DNA from: a virus
DNA: 35,913 nt
IMG/VR virus record: IMGVR_UViG_3300036770_001498
Span: 1 to 35,913 of that record
Reading direction: 5' to 3' (one strand)
Program-made: the position numbers and the translations under genes
In this document: positions 6,125 to 13,409 of the stretch, one piece after another
Layout: each line of letters begins with the position of its first letter
Numbering within the stretch: position 1 is the stretch's first letter
Notes under the pieces: model-generated
What the model was told of the DNA's origin: nothing
The model's database searches: none
Seen by the model: only the letters and a program-made list of their open reading frames with translations

Positions 6125-6352
6125 ATGAACGAACGAATTCGAGAACTTGCTGAACAGACTAATTGGTGGAAACCTCTTGGATTGCCAAGTAACTGGAACG
6201 AGGGTGATTATGTTGTTAGTCCAGAACAGATGAAAAAGTTTGCCGAGTTGATTGTAAAGGAAACCATGCGGGTTGTAGCAAATAATGTCGCATGGAATAG
6301 TTATCTAAATGCTGCGGAAGCAGTAATTGAACATTTCGGAGTGGAAGAATGA
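6125..6352 (+). CDS. HFGVE-family small protein (75 aa)
   Basis: Has MNERIRELAEQ, an insert NWWKPLGLPSNWNEGDYVVSPEQMKKFAELIVKE and the end IEHFGVEE. The N-terminal 40 residues are nearly identical to those of the gene at 6774 while the C-terminal halves differ. GGAG at 6338-6341 lies 7 nt before the next ATG. Function unknown. Confidence 0.85.
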   Translation: MNERIRELAEQTNWWKPLGLPSNWNEGDYVVSPEQMKKFAELIVKETMRVVANNVAWNSYLNAAEAVIEHFGVEE

Positions 6353-6579
6353 ACGAACGAATCCGTGAATTTGCCATACAATCTGGGATTCTTGATGTTG
6401 CCGATAGAAAGTATATGACTGATGCCGAAAAGTTCGCCGAATTGATTGTTCGGGAATGTATCAATATCGCATGCGAGTATGATAAACCTAAACTGTCTGG
6501 ACCAGGACTTGCAATTGCCCTCAATATTGAATCACATTTTGATATTTACATTGAAGAAGACGGTAGATTTGTAAAATGA
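6349..6579 (+). CDS. HFGVE-family member with a replaced C-terminus (76 aa)
   Basis: The first 34 residues match the gene at 89 almost exactly at DNA level, through KFAELIV. After RECINIACEYDKPKL it diverges and ends SHFDIYIEEDGRFVK, so the usual HFGVE end is extended or lost. It shows how the family evolves by exchange of halves. It starts 7 nt after the GGAG of the upstream gene. Confidence 0.85.
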   Translation: MNERIREFAIQSGILDVADRKYMTDAEKFAELIVRECINIACEYDKPKLSGPGLAIALNIESHFDIYIEEDGRFVK

Positions 6580-6770
6580 ACTCACAAATAAAGACTATGT
6601 TAAGTAAAGGCTATTCACCAGCAGCAATTGCTATGGAGTGTGGCGGTCCTGTTGGTACCCAAGAATACTATAGTGTGCTTAACGAGTTAGATCCCAATCG
6701 TCCTATAGGATGCCCCTATTGTGGAGAACTTTGTTTTGGTACTGGTGATTGTAATTGTAGGGATGATTAA
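6576..6770 (+). CDS. Small zinc-ribbon-like protein (64 aa)
   Basis: The N-terminal part looks helical, with GYSPAAIAMECGGPVGTQEYYSVL. The C-terminal part has CPYCGELC followed by a second Cys pair (GTGDCNC), spaced like a small zinc-binding ribbon. It may bind nucleic acid, by motif only. It overlaps the preceding stop by ATGA and is followed 3 nt later by another family gene. Confidence 0.7.
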   Translation: MNSQIKTMLSKGYSPAAIAMECGGPVGTQEYYSVLNELDPNRPIGCPYCGELCFGTGDCNCRDD

Positions 6771-6773
6771 ACA

Positions 6774-7061
6774 ATGAACGAACTAATTAAAGAACTTGCT
6801 GAACAGGCTAATTGGTGGAAACCTCTTGGATTGCCAAGTGACTGGAACGAAGGCGACTATGTTGTTAGCCCAGAACAGATGGAAAAGTTTGCCGAGTTGA
6901 TCAAACAGGCAATCTATGATATAGTTAAGGAAGAACTTATTCCAGATGATATCATTGCTGAAGAAACTCCTCAATTACAAGAATACCTTAAGGGCTGTAA
7001 TGGTGGTACGGTAGACGCTCTATGTCATATTAAAAACTTTGGAGTTGATCGTGATGAATGA
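6774..7061 (+). CDS. HFGVE-family protein, longer paralogue (95 aa)
   Basis: N-terminus MNELIKELAEQANWWKPLGL...MEKFAELI repeats the gene at 6125. It has a longer acidic insert (EELIPDDIIAEETPQLQEYL) and ends KNFGVDRDE, a variant of HFGVE. GGAG at 7041-7044 lies before the overlapping start of the next gene. Function unknown. Confidence 0.85.
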   Translation: MNELIKELAEQANWWKPLGLPSDWNEGDYVVSPEQMEKFAELIKQAIYDIVKEELIPDDIIAEETPQLQEYLKGCNGGTVDALCHIKNFGVDRDE

Positions 7062-7266
7062 ACGCATTAAAGAGTTAATAGCAGAGTGCCAGGAATACAG
7101 GCCGGGTTTTGATGGGCAAGAGGATTGGTACACCGTGTTTAACAAACAAAAGTTCGCCGAGTTGATTGTTCGGGAATGTGCCCATATTGCCGAAGTGAAT
7201 CAAGCAGAAAACATGGGCTGGAATATTGGTGAGATTATCAAAGAACATTTCGGAGTTGAACAATGA
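7054..7266 (+). CDS. HFGVE-family small protein (70 aa)
   Basis: MNERIKELIAECQEYRPGFDG, KQKFAELIVRECAHIAEV and IKEHFGVEQ: a full family member. The start at 7054 restores the MNERI beginning; GTG at 7051 is an alternative closer to the GGAG. It overlaps the previous gene by 8 nt. Its own GGAG at 7252-7255 is 7 nt before the next ATG. Confidence 0.85.
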   Translation: MNERIKELIAECQEYRPGFDGQEDWYTVFNKQKFAELIVRECAHIAEVNQAENMGWNIGEIIKEHFGVEQ

Positions 7267-7424
7267 AAGAAATTAATATTGAGCAATACTATGACGGATG
7301 GTCAGTAAAAGTGGATGGCAAAAGTTTCTCGTGGAACCACAATGACGAAGACATGGGAACAGAATCTATCAAAGCACTATTAGATTATCTTGGGCATGAT
7401 GTGGAAATTGAGGATTGTTATTAA
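7263..7424 (+). CDS. Hypothetical acidic protein (53 aa)
   Basis: MKEINIEQYYDGWSVKVDGKSFSWNHNDEDMG followed by a helix ESIKALLDYLGHDVEIEDCY. It exactly fills the space between two family genes, starts 7 nt after GGAG and its stop overlaps the next ATG by one base. These junctions strongly support a real gene. Function unknown. Confidence 0.75.
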   Translation: MKEINIEQYYDGWSVKVDGKSFSWNHNDEDMGTESIKALLDYLGHDVEIEDCY

Positions 7425-7630
7425 TGACCGAACAAATTCGAACATTGGCTGAACAAGCAGGTATGAACAAAATGAACCAGCGTAGTGATGGTTTCTTTGT
7501 TGTGGATGAAAAGGTATTTGAAAAGTTCGCCCTGTTGATTGTCAAGGAAGTATTGGATGTAATTGATCGTGAAAGATTTGAAATATATCCGCCTGTATTA
7601 CAACGGGTCCGAGAACATTTCGGAGGTTGA
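7424..7630 (+). CDS. HFGVE-family small protein (68 aa)
   Basis: MTEQIRTLAEQAGMNKMNQ, FEKFALLIVKEVLDVIDRE and VREHFGG. The terminal V is lost and the end reads GG, yet the base pattern GGAGG is kept at 7622-7626, 7 nt before a GTG start. This favours pressure on the nucleotides rather than on the peptide end. The start at 7424 follows the family pattern. Confidence 0.85.
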   Translation: MTEQIRTLAEQAGMNKMNQRSDGFFVVDEKVFEKFALLIVKEVLDVIDRERFEIYPPVLQRVREHFGG

Positions 7631-7633
7631 ATC

Positions 7634-7909
7634 GTGAGTAAAAACCTATTCATATTCCACACCTACGAAAACGCAAAGCGAAAGTTCAAAGAGTTCTTGA
7701 CATTACACGATCCAAATGCTATAGTAGCAAGCGTTAGTCCCCAACAACTAAAGATTGAAATGAATGGAGATACTTACGAATTTACTTGGATAGGCGATGT
7801 TCCAAATAAGATTTTGGGAAGAACATTTACTGATATCGTTATCGATGAATATGCGACGATATCTCCAGAACAATGGTCACTTATACAATCACGCAAAAGG
7901 GCAGAATGA
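7634..7909 (+). CDS. Hypothetical protein, GTG start (91 aa)
   Basis: Begins at GTG, 7 nt after GGAGG. Sequence VSKNLFIFHTYENAKRKFKEFLTLHDP..., with an alternating strand segment DTYEFTWIGDVPNKILGRTFTDIVIDEY. It has the feel of an ATPase-like or terminase-like fragment (FTDIVIDEYATISPEQW resembles a Walker B-type strand), but it lacks a Walker A motif and is too short for an enzyme. Function unknown. Confidence 0.75.
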   Translation: MSKNLFIFHTYENAKRKFKEFLTLHDPNAIVASVSPQQLKIEMNGDTYEFTWIGDVPNKILGRTFTDIVIDEYATISPEQWSLIQSRKRAE

Positions 7910-8136
7910 TGAACGAACGAATTCAATCACTCTACAAGCAAGTTTGTGGCAAAGAGTGGGCTTATGACTTTGATATAGACAAGGCTGAACAGTTTGCTCT
8001 GCTGATTGTTCAAGAGTGTATCGGTATTGTAGACATCTTGCCTAATGGGTACAAGGACTATCGCAATACCGTTGAAAATGAATTTCGTGAAGATTGTATC
8101 AATACAATGAAGAAACATTTCGGAGTTGAATCGTGA
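7909..8136 (+). CDS. HFGVE-family small protein (75 aa)
   Basis: MNERIQSLYKQVCGKEWAYDF, EQFALLIVQECIGIVDILPNG and MKKHFGVES. The start at 7909 is 7 nt after AAGGG, while the adjacent ATG at 7906 is only 4 nt away. GGAG at 8122-8125 stands 7 nt before the GTG of the next gene. Function unknown. Confidence 0.85.
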   Translation: MNERIQSLYKQVCGKEWAYDFDIDKAEQFALLIVQECIGIVDILPNGYKDYRNTVENEFREDCINTMKKHFGVES

Positions 8137-8282
8137 GTTTTAGAACAGCATACCATAGCGTCAAGAGTGGGCGTGGAGCAAGTAAGCCACAAGGTTCCTT
8201 TCGTGATCCAACGCCTGAAGAATGGAAACGGCGTATGGACGAATACTATATTCAACAACAGCGTAGAAAGAATGGCGGTTAA
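8133..8282 (+). CDS. Basic small protein, GTG start (49 aa)
   Basis: VSFRTAYHSVKSGRGASKPQGSFRDPTPEEWKRRMDEYYIQQQRRKNGG read from GTG at 8133, in pieces: a basic N-terminus, a PTPEEW turn, then a charged helix. It begins 7 nt after the family GGAG and ends 3 nt before the next ATG, so it fills the gap exactly. Function unknown. Confidence 0.7.
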   Translation: MSFRTAYHSVKSGRGASKPQGSFRDPTPEEWKRRMDEYYIQQQRRKNGG

Positions 8283-8285
8283 ACA

Positions 8286-8513
8286 ATGAACGAAAGACTT
8301 CTAAACATTTGCAAGAAACTTGAGGCTGAGTCAAAGTTATACTGCGTTGATGGAACTGAATTTGACTTGCAGAAAGACTCGCACAAATTTTTTGCTGAAT
8401 TCTTCTACGAAGAGATTGTAAATGAGTGCGTTAATGTTATAATGAATAGCACAGATAGGCATAGGAAAGAATACTTCGCTGGTCTGCTGAGAAAAGAACT
8501 AGGAGAAACTTGA
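8286..8513 (+). CDS. Divergent HFGVE-family relative (75 aa)
   Basis: Keeps MNERLLNICKKLEAE, a FFAEFFYEEIVNECVNVI core matching KFAELIVREC in position, and a C-terminal RKELGET in place of HFGVE. It still has AGGAG at 8501-8505 in its last codons, ahead of the overlapping next gene. Function unknown. Confidence 0.75.
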   Translation: MNERLLNICKKLEAESKLYCVDGTEFDLQKDSHKFFAEFFYEEIVNECVNVIMNSTDRHRKEYFAGLLRKELGET

Positions 8514-9367
8514 TTGAAAGAACTGTTATGTTTAAGCTAAAAGAATACCACAAAGATCAACATTGGAACCGCTATGCATTCAATGTGTCCAATCCATATG
8601 AATACTATGAGGGTCGCGATGGTGAACGCGGCACTAATTGGTGTATGCTAAACATCGCCTTTGGTAAACACTCTTGGTGGTGGCAGATTCCCGAAATCTT
8701 CAAGCCACGCAAGAAGTGGGTAGATACCAGCAAATATGAGTGGTCAAAGAATCCTCGTGGTGGATATTGGGAACACATTCGCCGTGAGTACGGGTTCACT
8801 ATCTCAGAAGATAACATCCATCTGCACTACGGCATTCAACCTGGATGCTGGTCTTCAAGAGACAAGAAGAACTCCGACCATACCAAGCTGTTTGGTATTC
8901 CTTGGTTGCAAAAGCGATACATCCATGAGAAGTTCTACACACCAGACTGGAGAGTATTTGGTGTCTGCACGCCTCTGAAGAGTGGCGGACTGGACTTTGA
9001 TTTGCTCCATAAGATCAAAGACATGGTTCCGAAGATCAAGTTTCGGTTCAATGACTTTGACGGTGAAGAAATCATCGCCACTTGCTACATCAGCGAGATG
9101 CGGCACGAACACGGAACTAGTTGGTTCAAGTGGTTGAAATATTTCGTAAAGCCTCTAATTACTCGCCGACTTGATCTTGAGTTCAGCAAAGAGATTGGAT
9201 ACGAAAAAGGTAGCTGGAAGGGCGGCACTATGGGCCACTCTGTTGAGATTGAATATGGAGAAGATCCAATGCAAGCATTCATTCGATATGGAACATCTGA
9301 AGATAGTTACAAGAATCATGGAACGAAGAATCGTGGATTCACTAACATTATGAGGATTGAGTTATGA
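8510..9367 (+). CDS. Hypothetical protein (285 aa)
   Basis: Large for this region, aromatic-rich (Trp, Tyr, Phe) and beta-looking, with HSWWWQIPEIFKPRKKW, IHLHYGIQPGCW and repeated His/Asp/Arg residues. No known catalytic motif could be assigned. The start is uncertain: TTG at 8510 is 4 nt after AGGAG, while ATG at 8528 (MFKLKEYHK) lacks a good site. It overlaps the preceding gene (if the TTG start is used) and the following one. Confidence 0.75.
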   Translation: MIERTVMFKLKEYHKDQHWNRYAFNVSNPYEYYEGRDGERGTNWCMLNIAFGKHSWWWQIPEIFKPRKKWVDTSKYEWSKNPRGGYWEHIRREYGFTISEDNIHLHYGIQPGCWSSRDKKNSDHTKLFGIPWLQKRYIHEKFYTPDWRVFGVCTPLKSGGLDFDLLHKIKDMVPKIKFRFNDFDGEEIIATCYISEMRHEHGTSWFKWLKYFVKPLITRRLDLEFSKEIGYEKGSWKGGTMGHSVEIEYGEDPMQAFIRYGTSEDSYKNHGTKNRGFTNIMRIEL

Positions 9368-9558
9368 GCAGTGAAATATATGCATTCTGCGCTGGCATAT
9401 TTGCTGGTGTAATGTTATTTGTTGGAGTGTCTTCTGCCATGTATGATAGAACATCATTCTATAAGCAAGGGCAGATTGATGCGCTATCAGGTAAAGTTGT
9501 CTTTGAGCTAAAGAAGCAAGAAGATGGATCTACAAAATGGCAAAGGATTGAAAAATGA
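9364..9558 (+). CDS. Small N-terminally anchored protein (64 aa)
   Basis: Residues about 5-26 (IYAFCAGIFAGVMLFVGVSSAM) form a hydrophobic segment that could be a signal anchor. A polar tail follows (YDRTSFYKQGQIDALSGKVVFELKKQEDG). The YKQGQIDALSG stretch resembles the short periplasmic or cytoplasmic tails of other small phage membrane proteins. ATGA overlaps on both sides. Function unknown. Confidence 0.75.
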   Translation: MSSEIYAFCAGIFAGVMLFVGVSSAMYDRTSFYKQGQIDALSGKVVFELKKQEDGSTKWQRIEK

Positions 9559-9965
9559 GTCAAGTAGTAAGAGCAATTGAAGCGCACGATACGGGTAATC
9601 GTAAAGTTATCAGAGATGGGTTTTCTCCATTGTTTCAAGATGTCTTTAGTGTAAAATCAGAAATTCGCGAAGATCCAATGCCCTTGGCTACGGAGTATCG
9701 TATCGGTGTGACTATTGGTTCTAAGGTGATGGTTGAACAATCGTCAATGCGTGAACATCGTAATGAGTTGGTGCCGAACAATAAAAACTTCAACTGGGAA
9801 CTTCATGAAGCAATCTTACGAACAAAGAGACAAGTTATTGAAGCAATCTTTGGTGAGTTTCGCACAGACTTCAAGATGATTGAACGTGCCCTCTATGATC
9901 GTGATTATCAGAAAGCACGAGATTATCTTCGTGTTTTTGAAGACAAAATGTATAATGGAGTATAA
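9555..9965 (+). CDS. Hypothetical protein (136 aa)
   Basis: Soluble. The N-terminal half is beta-like (LATEYRIGVTIGSKVMVEQ). The C-terminal half is helical and charged (EAILRTKRQVIEAIFGEFRTDFKMIERALYDRDYQKARDYLRV). No family recognised. It overlaps the gene at 9364 by ATGA and ends next to the following start. Confidence 0.75.
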   Translation: MSQVVRAIEAHDTGNRKVIRDGFSPLFQDVFSVKSEIREDPMPLATEYRIGVTIGSKVMVEQSSMREHRNELVPNNKNFNWELHEAILRTKRQVIEAIFGEFRTDFKMIERALYDRDYQKARDYLRVFEDKMYNGV

Positions 9966-9966
9966 T

Positions 9967-10488
9967 ATGAGTAACTACAAATTTCACGCTATCAACGAGT
10001 TCAAGGCTTGCGGCTGGACTGAAGACGGCGTAACATTCAAAGACGAAATGCAAGGAGCAATCTGCGCCCATGTTCTTGATCTACTAGATACATTTGCCAG
10101 TGAAGGACATTCGGGTAGCAGCGCACCGTATGCAATCAATCTGTTCAAGAAACTGGCGATGTTTGAGCCGCTTGCGCCGTTGACTGGTGAAGACTGGGAA
10201 TGGAACGAAATCGCAGATGATCGTACTAACGGCGTGACAGTCTATCAGAACAATCGCCTGAGTTCAGTGTTCAAGCAATCTGATCGATTTGATGGTAAGC
10301 CTTACTGGCTAGATGCAAAAGTCTTTTGGAGCTGGGTGGCATATCCCGACGTTGATGAAGGTAAGCCGTACAAAAGCTACTACACGAGTTATGCCTCCAG
10401 TCAAGTTATTGAGTTTCCGTGGATCAAGCCAGAACATCCAGAATATGTATTTGTGCCTACAGATGAATTTCCTAATGAGGTGTTATAA
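9967..10488 (+). CDS. Conserved phage hypothetical protein (173 aa)
   Basis: Contains LDLLDTFASEGHSGSSAPYAINLFKKLAMFEPLAPLTGEDWEW, a set of motifs I know from phages with small-gene arrays, without known function. The C-terminal half is aromatic (WSWVAYPDVDEGKPYKSYYTSY). The start at 9967 was chosen over a longer frame from 9880, because that frame overlaps the previous gene and GGAG at 9956-9959 lies 7 nt upstream. Confidence 0.8.
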   Translation: MSNYKFHAINEFKACGWTEDGVTFKDEMQGAICAHVLDLLDTFASEGHSGSSAPYAINLFKKLAMFEPLAPLTGEDWEWNEIADDRTNGVTVYQNNRLSSVFKQSDRFDGKPYWLDAKVFWSWVAYPDVDEGKPYKSYYTSYASSQVIEFPWIKPEHPEYVFVPTDEFPNEVL

Positions 10489-10802
10489 TGAACGTAAGAC
10501 GTAATTTTCTAAAGAACTTTGGTCTGCTGGGCGCCCTTGTTGGCGGTGCTGCATCAGCTAAGATTGTCATTGAAGAGCAAAAGAAGCCGGCAGAAGACAT
10601 CAGTCATCTTGCGCCCGAGGATACAACTGCTTTCATTCTGCAAGGAAATCGAAAGCCGAGACCGCAAGAGTCACAATATCCGGGCGGATATTATATTGAT
10701 TACTCACCAGAATATCAGAACAAAGTAAGTCTATCGGTCGGCAAAGATGATCGACTGTGGATCAAAGTCGGTGATCAGTGGAAGCGAGTTTCAGTAGAGT
10801 AA
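10488..10802 (+). CDS. Tat-type signal peptide protein (104 aa)
   Basis: The N-terminus MNVRRNFLKNFGLLGALVGGAASA has a twin-arginine motif (RRNFLK), a moderately hydrophobic core and an ASA cleavage-like end. It would be exported folded through the host Tat system. The mature part is Pro-rich, then beta-like (GYYIDYSPEYQNKVSLSVGKDDRLWIKVGDQW). No lipobox Cys is present. Function in the periplasm unknown. The preceding stop overlaps the ATG region. Confidence 0.75.
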   Translation: MNVRRNFLKNFGLLGALVGGAASAKIVIEEQKKPAEDISHLAPEDTTAFILQGNRKPRPQESQYPGGYYIDYSPEYQNKVSLSVGKDDRLWIKVGDQWKRVSVE

Positions 10803-10806
10803 TATC

Positions 10807-11151
10807 ATGAAAAACACATACACGCCCGACATCTGGCGAGTTGTCAGTGTCACTAACGAAGCTGGAGAATCTCATCATCGTGTTCTCGCTGGATGGTACG
10901 GTGGATTTGCACATGGAGACTCATGGAAACTCTCCTCCGGCATCGAACAGATCATCAACAAGAATACATACTGGGAGATGCCTCAGACAAGTGGTAGCGT
11001 CTATTTTTGCTACAAAGGCAACGAAAGACTGTCTAGCTATACACAAAGTGTTCTAAATAACTTGACACAGAACACAAAAGATGTTACCATAGAGATGGTA
11101 GAGATTGAAACACTTCTGGAGCAATACAAGCATGAGCGACAAACTGTCTGA
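10807..11151 (+). CDS. Hypothetical protein (114 aa)
   Basis: The N-terminal domain (DIWRVVSVTNEAGESHHRVLAGWYGGFAHGDSWKLSSGIE) is common in phages with small-gene regions and probably forms a small beta domain. A C-terminal helix follows (IEMVEIETLLEQYKHE). No known motif. It overlaps the next gene by 20 nt. Confidence 0.75.
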   Translation: MKNTYTPDIWRVVSVTNEAGESHHRVLAGWYGGFAHGDSWKLSSGIEQIINKNTYWEMPQTSGSVYFCYKGNERLSSYTQSVLNNLTQNTKDVTIEMVEIETLLEQYKHERQTV

Positions 11152-11545
11152 TGAAGAAATCGAAAAGCGAAAAAGCGCACTAGACGCACTTCACGAGTTC
11201 GGTAATATGTTTCAAGATGCAATGGAGCAGATTGAGAAAGAAGAAGAATCCTGGTGGTCTTCTCTAACTGAAGATCAGCAGATTTCTGCACTTTGCTGCG
11301 TTTCTCGGCGCATTCACAAAGGAGACATTGAAGAAAATGGTTCATATCGCTATGTTCTCTATAATGTATTTGGTTTCGGTCCTGAAGCATACGCCCGTGC
11401 GCAGATGGCAGGATACCTTGCAATTCACAACGCAATCGTGACAGCCAGCACAGAACGTGTTATACTAGAACGGTTCTGCAAGATGCATGGCATTGATAAT
11501 GCAACAGAAAAGATTGACTCTTACATAGAGAAGACATACCTATGA
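11132..11545 (+). CDS. Hypothetical acidic helical protein (137 aa)
   Basis: Starts MSDKLSDEEIEKRKSALDALHEFG. The middle is mostly helical with a CC pair (ISALCCVSRRI), followed by YRYVLYNVFGFGPEAYARAQMAGYLAIHNAI. Start 11132 is preferred; a longer frame from 11105 has no ribosome-binding site. Function unknown. Confidence 0.75.
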   Translation: MSDKLSDEEIEKRKSALDALHEFGNMFQDAMEQIEKEEESWWSSLTEDQQISALCCVSRRIHKGDIEENGSYRYVLYNVFGFGPEAYARAQMAGYLAIHNAIVTASTERVILERFCKMHGIDNATEKIDSYIEKTYL

Positions 11546-11751
11546 GATACTACTCTTACGATGAATACGTTGAAAACGGCGACACAACAATAACCGTTTC
11601 TGAAGATGAGATTCGTAAAGAGTTTTTTCCTTATTGGTATAAGAAAATGTGCATCAAGTATGAACAAGCATATGTCGATGAACATTATTGTTTTGAAGAC
11701 TGCCTCGAAGACTGGATGATAATTCACTACGCACGAGAAGTAAAATCATGA
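11542..11751 (+). CDS. Hypothetical acidic protein (69 aa)
   Basis: Tyr- and Glu-rich: MRYYSYDEYVENGDTTITVSEDEIRKEFFPYWYKKM, with two Cys near the C-terminus (YCFEDCLEDW). ATGA-type overlaps with both neighbours indicate coupled translation. No family recognised. Confidence 0.75.
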   Translation: MRYYSYDEYVENGDTTITVSEDEIRKEFFPYWYKKMCIKYEQAYVDEHYCFEDCLEDWMIIHYAREVKS

Positions 11752-12347
11752 ACATCTTTTATCTGCATGAAGCCCCAAAAACCTGCGCACAAATGCACTG
11801 CGACAAACACGTGGTGAAGATGATTGTCGAATATGCCCAACTTCTTTCTACTGCCCATCGTATGCTTGATGGTCATCTCACTGTTGGTTTGTCTAAAACT
11901 GGCAGAAAACAAACGCGATATGTTCTTCCTGACAGCCGTGAATCTATTTTGTATCATGCTACTCACGCTAATCATCCATCGACAAAGTGGGTGAGGGATT
12001 CTTACGAAAATTACGTTTGGCTCTATCGCATGTGGTTTTGTCTTCTTCGCGAATACACGCATCGCTATGGCAAGATCCACAAATCACAAGCTCTTGCTGA
12101 TGAACTATACGTTCCGCCAGGAAACCTTCAGCGTAAAGCGTTCGAACAACCTTGGCGCGCAATGCCCGACGAGTTCAAAGTTGGCAAAGACAGTCTTGCA
12201 TCGTATCGTAACTACTACGTTGGCGCTAAAGCACGATTCGCGAAGTGGACCAAGCGTGAAACTCCAGCATGGTTCACAGAGATGCTACATACAAAAGACA
12301 GCACTCTAAACAACGAGGAGGTGAAAACACAATATGCCGAAGTATGA
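11748..12347 (+). CDS. Conserved phage protein, DKHVVKM/LLSTAHR family (199 aa)
   Basis: Strong family blocks: MNIFYLHEAPKTCAQMHCDKHVVKM, AQLLSTAHRMLDG, HPSTKWVRDSYENYVWL and YRNYYVGAKARFAKWTKRETPAWF. The family is widespread in T4-like and other phages. The C-terminal block loosely recalls pyrimidine-dimer glycosylases (T4 DenV ends WYKYYGKA), and some relatives carry that label. I do not consider the link proven. Its two conserved His-rich blocks suggest a catalytic or metal site. Confidence 0.7.
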   Translation: MNIFYLHEAPKTCAQMHCDKHVVKMIVEYAQLLSTAHRMLDGHLTVGLSKTGRKQTRYVLPDSRESILYHATHANHPSTKWVRDSYENYVWLYRMWFCLLREYTHRYGKIHKSQALADELYVPPGNLQRKAFEQPWRAMPDEFKVGKDSLASYRNYYVGAKARFAKWTKRETPAWFTEMLHTKDSTLNNEEVKTQYAEV

Positions 12348-12570
12348 CTTTAGACACAAAGAGACTGGTGAAATCTTAGAGAAGACACTTAGAATCAGTG
12401 AAAAACAAGAATGGTTAGATGCTAATCCCGAGTATGAAGCTGTGATTCTAGGTGCACCGTCACTTGGTGATCCAGTCCGCTTGGGTTTACGCAAGCCAGA
12501 TCAAGGATTCCGCGAAGTTTTGCAGAAAGCAAAAGCAGCGCATCCTCTGGGTAACATCAACACATTCTAA
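12334..12570 (+). CDS. T4-like conserved hypothetical protein (78 aa)
   Basis: MPKYDFRHKETGEILEKTLRISEKQEWLDANPEYE followed by GAPSLGDPVRLGLRKPDQGFREVLQKAKAAHPLG. The first half has the strand-turn-strand layout of FmdB-type zinc ribbons but lacks the cysteines. The second half matches a small protein usually found in T4-like aquatic phages. A GAGGAG precedes the ATG within the upstream gene. Function unknown. Confidence 0.75.
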   Translation: MPKYDFRHKETGEILEKTLRISEKQEWLDANPEYEAVILGAPSLGDPVRLGLRKPDQGFREVLQKAKAAHPLGNINTF

Positions 12571-12578
12571 TAAATGTT

Positions 12579-13355
12579 ATGGCACGAAAAGCAGCAGCAA
12601 AAACATCAGACATACACGGAGAATCACACGAAAATCAACAGCGCGGGCAGACAACAAACGCACTCAAGCTGAGAATTGACAATCTGAAAACTTTTGATCC
12701 ACTCACAGACAATCAGAAGTTATTCTTTGAGTCATACAAGCGTGGAGATTACTTCATCGCACTACACGGCGTAGCAGGCACAGGTAAAACATTCTGCGCA
12801 CTCTACAAAGCACTAGAAGAAGTTCTAGACAAAGCAAATCCATTCAATAAGATCATCGTAGTTCGCTCTGCGGTACAGTCACGAGAGATCGGTCACTTGC
12901 CTGGTGACGCATCTGAGAAGATGGAGATTTATCAACAGCCATACAGACAAATTTGTCATACACTCTTTGATCGCAAAGATGCATGGGATCGCTTAGAAGA
13001 GCAAGGGCACATTGAATTCATCTCAACATCATTCATTCGTGGCATGTCATTTGACGACGCAATCATCATCGTGGACGAATGTCAGAATTGCAATTATCAA
13101 GAACTTCAAACTGTTATAACACGAGTTGGATATAGATCAAAAATCATATTCTGTGGAGATTACAGACAAACTGATTTGAATAGAAATAAGAACGATGTAT
13201 CTGGAATAAAAAAATTCTTAGAAATAGCATCCACGATGAGTTCTCACACTAGAATTGAATTTGGAATTGAAGACATTATCAGATCAAGTTTAGTTAGAGA
13301 TTGGATTATCGCAGAAACTATGTATGATGATAAAGAGTATTTCAATAAAAAATGA
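12579..13355 (+). CDS. phoH: PhoH-like P-loop ATPase (258 aa)
   Basis: ATPase of the PhoH family, frequent in aquatic phages. Walker A is GVAGTGKT at residues 64-71. The VRSAVQSREIGHLPGD block (about 95-110) is typical of PhoH. Walker B is AIIIVDECQN at 161-170. A sensor-like FCGDYRQTD lies near 192-200. The N-terminal 35 residues are a polar, likely disordered extension. The family's role in phages is unsettled; RNA-helicase or phosphate-stress roles have been proposed. An A/T-rich hairpin (13360-13379) follows the stop. Confidence 0.9.
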   Translation: MARKAAAKTSDIHGESHENQQRGQTTNALKLRIDNLKTFDPLTDNQKLFFESYKRGDYFIALHGVAGTGKTFCALYKALEEVLDKANPFNKIIVVRSAVQSREIGHLPGDASEKMEIYQQPYRQICHTLFDRKDAWDRLEEQGHIEFISTSFIRGMSFDDAIIIVDECQNCNYQELQTVITRVGYRSKIIFCGDYRQTDLNRNKNDVSGIKKFLEIASTMSSHTRIEFGIEDIIRSSLVRDWIIAETMYDDKEYFNKK

Positions 13356-13409
13356 TCTCATCAAAAGTTAGATTTTGATATATAGTAGTGTATAATAAAG
13401 GAGATTTTT

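Noticed and set aside
13375-13396. TTGATA and TATAAT as promoter of the GIY-YIG gene
   Set aside because: The spacer is only 10 nt, too short for sigma70; the TATAATAAAG box alone is too weak to call.
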